This document shows, piece by piece, positions 39,379 through 48,779 of a stretch of DNA of 64,000 nt. The notes under the pieces were generated by a model. The model did not search any database and was not told the DNA's origin. It was given only the letters and a program-made list of their open reading frames with translations. The stretch is taken from assembly GCA_977006965.1 (NCBI GenBank), contig OZ345361.1, positions 620,001 through 684,000 of the forward strand. Direction: 5' to 3'. This stretch comes from Phymatolithon calcareum (taxonomy: Eukaryota; Rhodophyta; Florideophyceae; Hapalidiales). The translations under genes and the position numbers were made by a program. Position 1 is the first letter of the stretch, and each line of letters opens with the position of its first letter.

Positions 39379-41006
39379 GACAGACGTACTTGTGTAGTGA
39401 CAGTTGTCTACTTTTCGAGACAGGGGATTTCTGTGAGTAACGTTTAGAGTGCCTTTCGTTGCTGATGAGTCTGTTTCCTTCGCAATTGCACGGTTGTTCT
39501 GCGAAATCCGGTTCTCGATGATTTCCCGCTAAACTGGATTTTGAAATTTTGTATGATATCCTTTCAAAATTGCTGAAAAAATCAATCAGAAGTCTCTGTC
39601 TGACTCTCTTACGACGCCTGCAGAGCAGAAAAATTGCAGTTTTTGCAATTGGTAAAGCTTCAAACCATAGCCTGCAGGCTTTTATAACACTAGTCATTAG
39701 TGTAATGAGAAGCCTCGTTGAAGCTTTATCTTCGTTACGAAGCTGACTGCGCTGCGCCTTCTCTTTACGTTCACTCACAGAGGAATCATGGTTTAAATCC
39801 TGCCCTCTCACGATGAACCCATTCATAGATTGCAACAAACACCTGGCGCGGAAGATCCAACGACGCCACGAAGCACGGTAAGCATTTTGTCACAGGAAAA
39901 CCATAATGCAGTAGTTCCGACTTAACGCCGAGACCCCGGCCCACAACGAAGTTGCGTGTTCCCGGCTTCAATGTACTTGCACGGCACGCCAGATAAACCC
40001 CAAAAACTAGTACAATACTTGGAAGGTCATCAATGGATTCTCTTGCGAACGACATTGAAATCAAGGTGTGCTGTCCATCATTGCTGCTTCAGAAAACAAT
40101 GTTCAGCACAATGGTCGTCACATGTCGCCCATTTGGTGTACTCCAATTGTGGATAACAATCTTCTCGGTACCGTGCTTTACGTGAGTCATACTGCGAAAC
40201 TCAGTTACTGTACTTTGCTCACCAACGCCACCAGCAGATTGCTCGCATACGAAAAGCTGGAGACTTATTCTTTCTGGTGGGCAACCTTACATGCATCTAA
40301 GCAGTGATGAGGGAAGACATGGCCCGGGTGCCCGACGACTGTTTCAGACCGAGGAGAGGGCTCGGTCGTTACAAATTTTATCAATCCTTCAGAAGACCGG
40401 TTCCTCGAGTACATAGACATCGAAAATGGAATGTGTTTCTAGGTCAGGGCGATGGATCTTACCTTCAGCATCTTCCTTGTTCGTTTCCTCGGGAGGGCGC
40501 TCATTCGATACATGTCTGTCGATACATATCTGTGAAGTATTCAATTGTGCATGTCGCACAGATAATCAGTTAACAGAGATCTGTATGAGTCGGCGCAACT
40601 GTATGTCCGCAACTTCGACAGTCCTCCCCTGATTGTACCATTCGCTTGTCCGAGCGACTCTGCTATTGTCACAGTCCATGGAGTAAGGTATTGAATATGA
40701 CTGAGCACTTTCTCGTTCAAAGGTACATTCGAAAAGATGGCGGGAGGACGAGTGAAGAATGCCACGATATTTAGTTTGAGGTCACCGCAAGACCCCAATG
40801 CGTGGGTCTATGTTGTTCATCGACGAGGATCTCCCCAAAGCCACTCATGCCCAAATAGCTCCAACTTGATGTTTGGCGAATATGCACTTCGATTAAATAT
40901 TGCATAGCGCAAGAATGTGAAGAACGGATTACGAGAGATAGCGTCCATTGCCGCGGATTATGTTTTAGTAAACGGAAGGGATTTACACTGCTTGGTGACC
41001 CTGACA
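39379..41006. repeat. Duplicated non-coding block, copy 1
   Basis: From the start codon of the 180-aa gene outward this DNA is paralogous to 49081-51194: shared runs include GTTTAGAGTGCCTTTCGTTG, AATGAACCCATTCATAGATT and GACATTGAAATCAA. Parts of it read like eroded coding DNA in several frames but no intact gene is present. It ends at a hAT insertion at 41007 and resumes at 41765. Confidence 0.85.
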
Positions 41007-41756
41007 CAAAGCATTGGAAAAAATAATTGCTATTGTAATTATTTAAATTATTGTTCCAATAATTTATTCCTGAGTCGCGCATATTTATTGTATTTATTGA
41101 GATCTTCGTGGTTACGACAATTATTTTATTTATTTGAAAGCATTATTTACTCGAGAACGGTCGACTAAGTCTACGTTTCTGGGGGAGAATGACAGCATTT
41201 TGGCCCGACGATTATATTGTTTATTTGGGCCTGATGGTATTCTTGAACAGTAAAGTGACATCATGTCACTGATGTTTGTCATCGATAGCACATGACGTGT
41301 CGGCTGCGGACTCCTCATTTAGGATTATGAAAACCATGGCAATCAACACAGTACAACGGGAACTGCGTACCAGGCGAGCACCGTTTTGTAGCACCCAAGA
41401 TGCCGCGAGTTTTCGGTAAGCATGTTCGCGATGAGTTTTTCACGTCGAATATGTGCGAGAGGTTTTTCTCTATCGCTGGTTACGCGTTGGATGACAGAAG
41501 AAGAAGCGTTATTCCTGCAAATTTCGAGAAGCAGATGTTCCTTCATGCTAACTCGGATGTGTGGGGAATCGAAGACGTCAATGCTATCGTGACAGAAAGC
41601 AGCTAGATGGATCCAATAATTGGGAATAACCAGTTATTTATTCCTCACTGAACTTAAATACAATAATTTATTCCTTCTGCGCTCAACAGTCTTGATATTT
41701 ATTCTCGACGCTGCGCGAGAAAAGAATAAAAATAAATAAATAATTCCAATGCTCTG
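41007..41756. mobile_element. Non-autonomous hAT element with empty site in the paralogous block
   Basis: Termini CAAAGCATTGGAA (41007) and CAGAGCATTGGAA (reverse strand, ending 41756) are flanked by a perfect 8-bp duplication CCCTGACA (40999-41006 and 41757-41764). The second copy of the surrounding block, near 51171-51184, reads GACCCTGAAATGACATGC and lacks the element, giving the pre-insertion state. The interior is AT-rich with repeated AATAATTTATT and keeps one hAT dimerisation ORF. The termini resemble those of the hAT element at 28186 (CAGGCATTGG). Confidence 0.95.
41400..41606 (+). CDS. hAT dimerisation-domain-only ORF in the second hAT element
   Basis: 68 codons from ATG 41400. Core FTSNMCERFFSIAGYALDDR then RRSVIPANFEKQMFLHANSD matches the hAT C-terminal dimerisation domain (ERxFSxAG, R..L.P.N.E...FL..N). 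Nothing of the catalytic core remains in the 750-bp element. As with the ORF at 28346-28627, a Met stands shortly before the domain. Confidence 0.6.
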   Translation: MPRVFGKHVRDEFFTSNMCERFFSIAGYALDDRRRSVIPANFEKQMFLHANSDVWGIEDVNAIVTESS

Positions 41757-41819
41757 CCCTGACATGACATGCCGTGGATGTTGTTTGGCACTCATGCCTG
41801 GGGTTTCCAGTTGGCAACT

Positions 41820-41916
41820 CTGGCATGAGCCACTTCGCTTCCGCGGACTTTCCAGCTTTGGCAACTCGCAGTTGCCAAAGATGGAAAGTCCGCGGAAGCG
41901 AAGTGGCTCATGCCAG
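41820..41916. repeat. 97-bp palindrome with 47-bp arms
   Basis: CTGGCATGAGCCACTTCGCT begins at 41820 and the inverted copy ends at 41916; the arms are 47 bp with one mismatch and a 3-base loop (CGC). In the paralogous block near 54145-54215 only diverged single-copy parts are seen (GAAGTGACGTGGCTCATGC), so the hairpin is specific to this copy. Confidence 0.92.
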
Positions 41917-41928
41917 GGATATTTGGTG

Positions 41929-44050
41929 CAAGTCGGCAAGCGGATATAAGCTTCCAGGAGAGCCTTGCACGGTTTACACAACCCATTTTCTTCTCGTCTA
42001 GCATTCTCCAATTGCACTTAGCATGCTGAACCAATGGAGTAGGCGTTGCATGTGCCATCGCTTCGAGCTCCCGGATTGCACAAGAAGCACAACTTCAGGC
42101 GAGTAAGTGGAGTACCTCTTTCGGAAAGAAAACGGGTTCGCACATATCCCTTCTTGCGCCCTCGAGGATCCGTCAACAACAAAATGATGGACAAGAAGCG
42201 GACTCGCACATTTACATATTTTAATATTAATATGAATTTTAATTTTGGCGGAAAAAATGCAAGATAAAGAATGACTGACATGTGGCTGCGGAAAGACACG
42301 AAATAACAAAGCCGCGGGACTGCACTCATAGCTTTTCATCGCCGCTCTTAATAGGGGAACGGGTCAGAACCCAGTCGCATCGATGCACTGAAAAATAAGG
42401 TTGCAAAAGTCTGTCGACACAAAACAATAAAAAGCAAAATTACTACGACAGACTATCTCCCAAGTACTGCTTCACTTGAAGTTGAGACAGGAGCTTATCG
42501 AACAGTCCATCACTGGGACAGTCCAATTCACAGGGGCCCAGGGGTAGCACGAGGTGCCAATCCAGTGAATTGAGAATCCCCAGTTGATGGTTCTCGATGC
42601 GTGACTATTGGCACTGTGATCGCAACAATTATGACCACAATGATTACAGGGACAAGCACTATAGCGTACATTTTCTTCTTGTTCTTGGACTTCTGATGTC
42701 GTCTGGCCTCCACAACCTCCTCGCCAGGTTTCTTGACATCCTCCTTGACTCCTTGCACACTGTATTCGACGCCGTCGATGAGCGTTTGCTGCGTCTCGAC
42801 CAAAATACTCATATCTCGAAACATTTGATTGAGGTCTGCTATACTCTTGACGAGTTGTTGGATATCAGTGTTTCTCGCATGGATATCTGCAATTTGATGG
42901 CGCATTTCCGACGAGTCTCTATCACCAAGCACAGATTCAAGTTGGTCGCCGTTGCGCAGAGCTGCATCGACGGCACGCTCGCTAGCGTTGGGGTTTACAT
43001 CGAGCACAGCCTGTTTCAAGCCGGCTGTAAGCGACGCTTTGTGCGATTCATTCGCTTTCGCAAGACGACCGGTCACGGCAATGAAGTCCTTACCCAGCTT
43101 AATGTAGCGGACAAGGCGAGTGCGCACTGTGGCAGGTCGACTGGAATTCTCCGCCGCGAATGAACGGTTGTCGCTGGACATCTTTTCCAGACGACGGCGT
43201 ACTGAATGCAGTTGTGTTTCAACATTCTCGAGTTCGTCAGTGCTAGAGGCCGCACTGCCAATATAGCGTGAAGCGGAGACACTTGAAATGATTCCATCTG
43301 CCCAGGTAAGAAGTTTTTCGATGGCGGTAGATTCCTGGTTGAAATCTTGATGAAGGCGTTCGGATTCTTCGTCCAGACCGGCCTCGATATCCGTCTGCAC
43401 TATGGCCGTGGAAGAACGTTCGCCGCGTTGCAAATCTGCGAGATGGTCCGTCATCGCGAAGGATCTGATTTTCTGCAGCGTGGGCGAAGGAGAGCATTGT
43501 TCATTCTTTTCCAGCTTACCTTAAATAAGTGCAGCATGCTTCGGGCGTGTTGGAAACAGAGGATGACTGGCGTATTGGAAACATGGGACGATTAATGGGC
43601 TGAAAACAAGGCATGATGAGAGTGTCAACTAAGAGAATGTGTGTTCGCTAGGAACATGTGGACTACACGGGTCCTCATGTGTCGTGGGGTAGACCAAGGC
43701 CTTCGACATCGGCATCGGCATCGCGCCGTACGTGCCGGGGAAAAATATTATAATGCGAAAGTCGCATAAAACTGCGAGCTGGAAATTACAGTCGCAGTTT
43801 CTACCGCGCGTACAGTCTGCATTGCTTCATCTCAACTTGAAGAATAAGATTCAATATTAAATTTATGATACGTACAGTTACTAGCATGTTTGCTACAGCG
43901 CAATCATTGCCATCCTACACCTGTACATGATACATTAATGTATAACCTGCTAAACTACTTACATCGGGTGCAGCTGCACCATATGTGTCGACAAAACCTG
44001 CATTTTTTAGTGGAGATACTCAGACGAGCTCGTTATATTTCCAAAACTAT
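41929..44050. repeat. Syntaxin-containing duplicated block, copy 1
   Basis: Paralogous to about 54324-55945 and 57750-60140. Shared landmarks are GTGCAAGTCGGCAAGC at the left, GAAAGAAAACGGGTTCGCAC, the 3' flank CAATAAAAAGCAAAATTACTA and the syntaxin ORF. On the right, copies 1 and 3 continue together past the gene (TCGTGGGGTA, GCAGTTTCTRCCGCGCGTA, AATATTAAATTTATGATACG), whereas copy 2 diverges soon after its start codon. Confidence 0.85.
42528..43454 (-). CDS. Qa-SNARE syntaxin, paralogue 1
   Basis: 308-aa tail-anchored t-SNARE. The N-terminal 185 residues are helical (syntaxin-type regulatory bundle). The SNARE motif covers about 195-255 (LVKSIADLNQMFRDMSILVE then TQQTLIDGVEYSV) with the zero-layer Gln at about 222. 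A basic KSKNKKK and one membrane span (YAIVLVPVIIVVIIVAITV) follow, then a short lumenal/extracellular tail. Unlike its two paralogues it has Pro243 in the C-terminal half of the SNARE helix (VKKPGEEVV against VKEVGEEVV), which should kink the zippering helix. The role would be membrane fusion, probably at the plasma membrane or endosomes. One of three local copies. Confidence 0.9.
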   Translation of the reverse strand: MTDHLADLQRGERSSTAIVQTDIEAGLDEESERLHQDFNQESTAIEKLLTWADGIISSVSASRYIGSAASSTDELENVETQLHSVRRRLEKMSSDNRSFAAENSSRPATVRTRLVRYIKLGKDFIAVTGRLAKANESHKASLTAGLKQAVLDVNPNASERAVDAALRNGDQLESVLGDRDSSEMRHQIADIHARNTDIQQLVKSIADLNQMFRDMSILVETQQTLIDGVEYSVQGVKEDVKKPGEEVVEARRHQKSKNKKKMYAIVLVPVIIVVIIVAITVPIVTHREPSTGDSQFTGLAPRATPGPL

Positions 44051-44067
44051 CAAAATTTTAAGGTCTT

Positions 44068-44568
44068 CAGTCAAGCCTTGATAACTGGATGTCCAATGTG
44101 GAAAGGTCTGATATCCGGATATCAAGGATTTTCTGCATTCCAATTTGTATGATAGCTCAGATGTTACACGTGTACAGCCGAAAGCCGGAAATGCAGGCGA
44201 CATGGCTTACATATGCCCCGGGGCATTGCTGCGCATGGCCATGCGCAGCAATTTGGCGGTCATATCTGCCTCGTTGAGGGATATGCTGGGTGCTCGGCCA
44301 AGAAACGAATGTTAGAAATCGAGCAACCTTGGTCGCGGCTCGGCAAATTGCCCACGTGTTGAAAATGCTCCGTAAAACCAACTCAAAAAAGTTCACAAAT
44401 TTCAAGCAAGCACCGTGGCTTAGGCATTCAGGATATTCAGATATTGAATTTTCTAAGAATCTTAAAAAGTTTGTTAAATTCGTGAGGATAACGTATTCGT
44501 TGGTGCCTCTTGTCTTCTGAAAACGAGGATTTTCTAAATTCGAAGATCCAGTTAACGAGGATTAACTG
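44068..44568. mobile_element. Decayed pogo/Tc1-type MITE
   Basis: CAGTCAAGCCTTGATAACTG (44068) and the right end (reverse strand CAGTTAATCCTCGTTAACTG, ending 44568) are diverged inverted termini similar in style to the MITE at 6770. The TA duplication is not visible. The interior contains a perfect 28-bp palindrome (44225-44252, ATTGCTGCGCATGG plus its complement) and imperfect internal copies of the terminal sequence. No ORF. Confidence 0.6.
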
Positions 44569-44940
44569 TCGTGTACTTAATTTTGGTTATGTTTATGAAG
44601 GCATGGAATGCAACTTCGATCTGCTTCCTGCGCTTTGCAAGTCCATGGATGGTATCATACTGCAGTGAGGTAAAATTAAGGGGAAAGGACTACAACGAGA
44701 AACATTTGAAACACATTTTATTTCAGAAAAACAACTAAAAATCAGAACTGACTCTGATGATGAGGAGTGCGTGGAGAAGGGACCAAGGACTCGGTGCAGA
44801 TCCTCTTGATGTGGCCCTTTTTTTCACCCCGCGCAAATCTGCATGAAGTGCACTTTCAGCAGTCTCCGGCGCCTGTGATGCAAAGGTGGAACGGACAGGT
44901 GTCGTGCTGAGACTGGGCACGCTTCCGGGACCTGCAAGTA

Positions 44941-45862
44941 CAGGGGGGGTCGCTATATAGTGCCGGGTTATATAGTGCTACCCTCTACTTAGTGCTACTT
45001 ATTATGGGCTGGCACGATTATCATATCAAAGACACGTGTAGTTGCTTACAGAGAATTCCTGGCCGACATTCTTCTCTTCGTCTCCTCAGCTCTCCATCTC
45101 TCCATCTCACCGCTGTCGACCGTGATGGGGCACCCAGGGCAGAAAAGAACGCGGCTGACTCTTCAACAAAAGCTTGAAGCACTTCGCATGCTGAACACAG
45201 GCTCTCCTGACTCAGCAGTTATCCACAAGTTCAGGGTCTCTCGGCGATTCGTCACGAAGCTGAAAAAAGATGGCCCTCAACTCATCCGCGCTGCTGAAGA
45301 GAATGATGCTTCATTCAAAGGCAAAACAGCGCGCCCCCTTTTGTATCCCGAGATTGATGAGAAAGTGATTCGATTTGTCGAGCTGGCGCGTCGTGGAAAA
45401 CTCCCGGTCACCCAAGACGTCATCAAGACGCGCGCGTTAATGATTCGTGAAACTATCTTGAAACGCGATGACATCAGCGTCGAAAACCGTCGACGAATCG
45501 AACGTTTCACAGCTTCCAAGGGGTGGTGTGTGAGCTTTGTGAAGCGGCACGGTATCAATTCCATCGCGCTGCACGACGCTAGTAGTCTTCTTCAACGAGC
45601 ATTTCGAGTATTCATAGACGCTATTCGAAAGAAGAACAATTATAAGCAGAGACAGCTACTAGTCTTAGAGATGTTCAACAAGCGTCCTGAAGATGAAACA
45701 CGCCAGTAAACTCGTTCTCCCCGTTCTCAGTGCAACATCGTTGGGGGTCACGGCAACCACGCTTTCAAAGCTTCTGTTAATTTCATTTAGTGCGGAACCT
45801 AGATAGTGCGCATTTTTTTGGTCTGGTTCGATGTAGCACTATATAGCGACCCCCCCCCCCTG
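44941..45862. mobile_element. Pogo/Tigger-type element, internally deleted, with TA target duplication
   Basis: Both ends read CAGGGGGGGTCGCTATATAG or a G-expanded version of it, in inverted orientation, and the 922-bp element is flanked by TA (44939-44940 and 45863-45864). CAG-initial termini and TA duplication fit the Tc1/mariner-pogo superfamily. The single ORF inside encodes only the DNA-binding half of a pogo transposase. The G tract is longer at the right end (12 against 7). Confidence 0.92.
45125..45709 (+). CDS. CENP-B/pogo-type DNA-binding protein without DDE domain
   Basis: 194 aa from ATG 45125 (a GTG codon stands immediately before). Residues about 8-60 (KRTRLTLQQKLEALRMLNTG then SPDSAVIHKFRVSRRFVTKL) are the psq/CENPB_N helix-turn-helix. 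Residues about 80-150 (EKVIRFVELARRGKLPVTQD, then TASKGWCVSFVKRHGI) are the Tc5/CENP-B second helix-turn-helix. The normal DDE catalytic domain is replaced by a basic 45-residue tail ending NKRPEDETRQ. The frame is uninterrupted and lies between intact termini, so it may be expressed and would bind the element ends without cutting them. Confidence 0.8.
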   Translation: MGHPGQKRTRLTLQQKLEALRMLNTGSPDSAVIHKFRVSRRFVTKLKKDGPQLIRAAEENDASFKGKTARPLLYPEIDEKVIRFVELARRGKLPVTQDVIKTRALMIRETILKRDDISVENRRRIERFTASKGWCVSFVKRHGINSIALHDASSLLQRAFRVFIDAIRKKNNYKQRQLLVLEMFNKRPEDETRQ

Positions 45863-45864
45863 TA

Positions 45865-46890
45865 GCTGCAAATATTGTCGTGTTCGAGGTTTGCATCATG
45901 CAAATTGCATGCAAAACTCATACCTGTTTTCAGGGCTGCCTTGGAATCTAAAAGAGCACTAGCATGGAGTGCGATGATGGCTATGGCTCTTGTAAGAGTC
46001 GTTCACCATCAGTACGATACTGTGTTGGCAATGTAGGTGGATAGATCGCAAGGGGCCGTTATATAGCTCCTGTTCTGTTTGCAATCGGTCGATAAGCGGG
46101 ATACAGCCCGCTTTTAAATTCGAAAACTCTATCATAGCTCCCTCAAAAAGCGTGCTACAACCCATACTTACAGTCATGTCGCAATAATTGCATTCATCAT
46201 CGTTCGAAGAACCAGAATAATAAATATTATTTATTCAACATGACTCAATTGCAATTTGTCCTTGGCATTTTCTATACCGGATTGTACTTCCACGACTCCT
46301 CTCGCGTCAGAGTCGGTGGAATTCCCATTTCGTAGAAATTGGAAAGAACCTAGAACTCTCTCCATCTTGTGGTGTCAAAGAGACCTCGTCGAGAGAACCA
46401 CCGAAATGCTCTCGAATATTCCTTCTGAAGGCGCCAAAAATCAATCTAGAACATGTGTGTACAATAGTTCAGAGGGTTTATTTGTAATTCATAACTGGTA
46501 GTGGCTTAAGAAGTCTGGAAAACGAACGGGGATGTCTCTCGAATTCAGGCTCTTCATCCATGACTGTCCGCAATAACCTAGTACTTCGAAACGCAAGAGG
46601 ATTTGAAATAGGTGTTATCAGGCAACGTACAAAATAAGGACTATCGAGAAGTCCGAAGCCCATAGAAACGGACGGCTCCACACTCTCCAGAAGTGGTTTC
46701 TATTTAATTCAGCACTTTACGATTGCGCGTTTTGTCCCACGTCTATAGTACTGCGCATTAAGCTCAAAACAGGATCACCGCCTATGTTCGCCCTCGAATA
46801 TTCGCTGGGAAGAATTGTATACACCCGCGCAAAAGGATCATCTTCGTCTGAATGCTGCGTAGCGCGCGCGCGCTTTTCGAATACTCAGCC
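45865..46890. other. Intergenic region, no gene seen
   Basis: About 1 kb without recognisable coding sequence. AATAATAAATATTATTTATT near 46217 is an AT-rich palindrome. GCGCGCGCGC occurs near 46863. It ends at the (CTTT)n tail of the LINE fragment. Confidence 0.45.
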
Positions 46891-46899
46891 CCTCCAACG

Positions 46900-48660
46900 T
46901 CTTTCTTTCTTTCTTTATTGCAGATGACGTCAATTTTTAAGTTAACGCCTAAACTTGCTCTCGAGCAAGTTCTCTTCGTTCAAATATTGGATTATCGCTA
47001 CGGGTTTCTCTCTGCACAGATCTTCTACCGTTTTGCTCCGAACTCTGCCGATGAATTTCCGTCGACTAACAGCCCGACCCGAACAATGTAGGATCATATG
47101 TTCCACAGTTTCCTTCACATGATACGGGCATTTCTTGCACATTGGGTCGTGAGGACGTGGCTCATTCTCGTTGTGTCCATGGTGAAAGCTGGCGACGATT
47201 GGACAGCAATTAGTTATGAGCTGGTGGAGTATTACCTCAGCCCGTCTATATGAGATGTGTAGGTCTTCCGGGAGTGTCGGGATGGTAACTGGTTTGCTTC
47301 TACAAGGCGGTTTGATAATGGATCGTGCCGCTTCCATGGTGAGAGGTACCGCTTGATGTGATAGCAGGCTTGATTCCGAGATTCCCCGGCGCGCGAGCTC
47401 ATCAGCAGCCTCATTTTTCGGGACTCCGCAGTGACTCGGTATCCAAATGCCTTCTATGTGAATCTCCTGTGCCATGATTTGTTCCATAAGATTCCATAGT
47501 TTCCGAACCATCTCTCCAAACATCCGCGGCTGGCCGTTGAGTGCGTCTATGCAGCTCTTACTGTCGGTGAACCATCGGATAGTGCTGCTGCGCGATATCG
47601 GTAGACTGGATGCTGCCTGAAATGCGTGTACGGCCGCAAAAGCCTCGGCGTCGAATGAGGAGCCAATGGCCCCAGCGGACAGCCCTTCTTCCAGTATCTC
47701 TTCTTCTCCGCGCAGCACCAAAACGCCCGCACCACCGACCTGCGGTGGGATTGTACGGTACATGTCGAGTGTGTCATCATCTTCATCGCATAGGATAACG
47801 CGCTGCTTCGAGGCCGTCGGGGTCGTTTCGTAGGCATGCTCGTCCCCGTCGTCGTAGACCAAGAGGACATCCGGCGGCTTGCCGTGTCGAGCTTCAAACC
47901 GTTTCGCTGCGTCATGGTGCTGATGTTTGGTAGAGTTGAATTTCTTAATGGGCGCGGTGTACCAACCTTCGTCCCATTTTACGGAGACGCGTTCTCCGTG
48001 ATTCAGATCCCAGACGTGAGCTTGCGGTATTTCTCCCACACTTCCATCTGTCCATATTTCGATATCCGCTGTTCTCACTGCATTACGCTCCAAAATAAAG
48101 GCTTCTGTGGCGGCGCGCTTCTCCTCCGGTTCATCCTTCGCGGAAATAGGCGTTATGAAGGTCGTAAACCTGTTGCTTGAGCGATCCTTCCCGATTGGCG
48201 AGTGGAATCCCCTGCGTGGTAGAGCAAGGATCCCTCTCTCGGCCAGATAATAGGCGCTTGATTCCCGCCATGAGCCTACGTTGCGTCTTGATTTGAGCTC
48301 GCGTGAGTGGGTTGCACGAGCCACTGGAGCCCCCGGTTCGATTCGAAGTGCTTTCTCCATAACAAGAGTAGCATCCATCTCTCCGCCAACGTCTTTCGCA
48401 CGCGAACTGCAAATGTCTGGTAAAGATTGGGCTCGAATGTTTTAACAGGGAGCTGTAGTGGGGCAATAAGTTACTCGTTTGCCGCGGCAGAGAGACGATA
48501 GTGTCGTTGGTTGCACATGCACGCCATGTTTGATCTTGCACCTTTTGGAACGTGTGGGCGATAAGGCGCATCGATTGGTATTGGAATTTTGTTAGTTGCA
48601 GGCTCCCATTTGTCACCAGTAGCCCCCAAAACACACGCCAGTTTTAGATGGCAAGTACAC
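46900..48660 (-). mobile_element. 5'-truncated LINE (non-LTR retrotransposon) 3' fragment
   Basis: Reverse-strand fragment. At 48460-48650 one frame (WGLLVTNGSLQLTKFQYQSM then RLIAHTFQKV) resembles the end of the reverse-transcriptase thumb in Jockey/I-like LINEs. After frameshifts comes the RNase H and zinc-knuckle ORF (46942-48378). The 3' end carries AATAAAGAAAGAAAGAAAG on the minus strand, a short simple-repeat tail of LINE type. 5' truncation and frameshifts indicate a dead copy, although the RNase H frame is still open. The left boundary is set by the tail, the right one is approximate. Confidence 0.75.
46942..48378 (-). CDS. LINE RNase H with an inserted Tudor-like module and CCHC knuckle
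   Basis: 478-codon open frame. RNase HI residues are visible: IEIWTDGSV (Asp111), SFDAEAF (Glu245), FTDSKSCIDAL (Asp272), WIPSHCGVPKNEAADELA (His316, Asp326). Normally only a few residues separate TDGSV from the next strand GGAGVLV; here about 97 residues (117-213; bases 47740-48030) intervene. The insert reads GERVSVKWDEGWYTAPIKKF and DVLLVYDDGDEHAY, the pattern of Tudor/Agenet-type reader domains (aromatic WY, then YDDGD). After RNase H a CCHC knuckle follows (Cys414, Cys417, His427, Cys432). The frame continues upstream of the Met to a stop near 48437. Whether this copy makes protein is doubtful. Confidence 0.72.
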   Translation of the reverse strand: MDATLVMEKALRIEPGAPVARATHSRELKSRRNVGSWRESSAYYLAERGILALPRRGFHSPIGKDRSSNRFTTFITPISAKDEPEEKRAATEAFILERNAVRTADIEIWTDGSVGEIPQAHVWDLNHGERVSVKWDEGWYTAPIKKFNSTKHQHHDAAKRFEARHGKPPDVLLVYDDGDEHAYETTPTASKQRVILCDEDDDTLDMYRTIPPQVGGAGVLVLRGEEEILEEGLSAGAIGSSFDAEAFAAVHAFQAASSLPISRSSTIRWFTDSKSCIDALNGQPRMFGEMVRKLWNLMEQIMAQEIHIEGIWIPSHCGVPKNEAADELARRGISESSLLSHQAVPLTMEAARSIIKPPCRSKPVTIPTLPEDLHISYRRAEVILHQLITNCCPIVASFHHGHNENEPRPHDPMCKKCPYHVKETVEHMILHCSGRAVSRRKFIGRVRSKTVEDLCREKPVAIIQYLNEENLLESKFRR

Positions 48661-48779
48661 TGTCCAGTAATTCCGATCTGTAGAATACACTTGTTCCTCT
48701 TTTGCGTCGTGGCGTTCTGCGGCCAAGCCCGCCTGGTGTGCCCTGAAAATTGCAGTGTGATCGGGTACATGTTGGTGAC

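Noticed and set aside
42597-43163. 188-codon plus-strand frame across syntaxin 1 (and equivalents over copies 2 and 3)
   Set aside because: Antisense shadow of the well-supported syntaxin coding frames; the same shadow recurs in each copy only because the genes are paralogous.
48376-48395. ACGTTGG shared by the LINE tail region (46893) and 48383 as a possible target duplication
   Set aside because: Only seven independent bases match, and the reverse-transcriptase-like sequence continues beyond 48395, so this is not the 5' end of the insertion.
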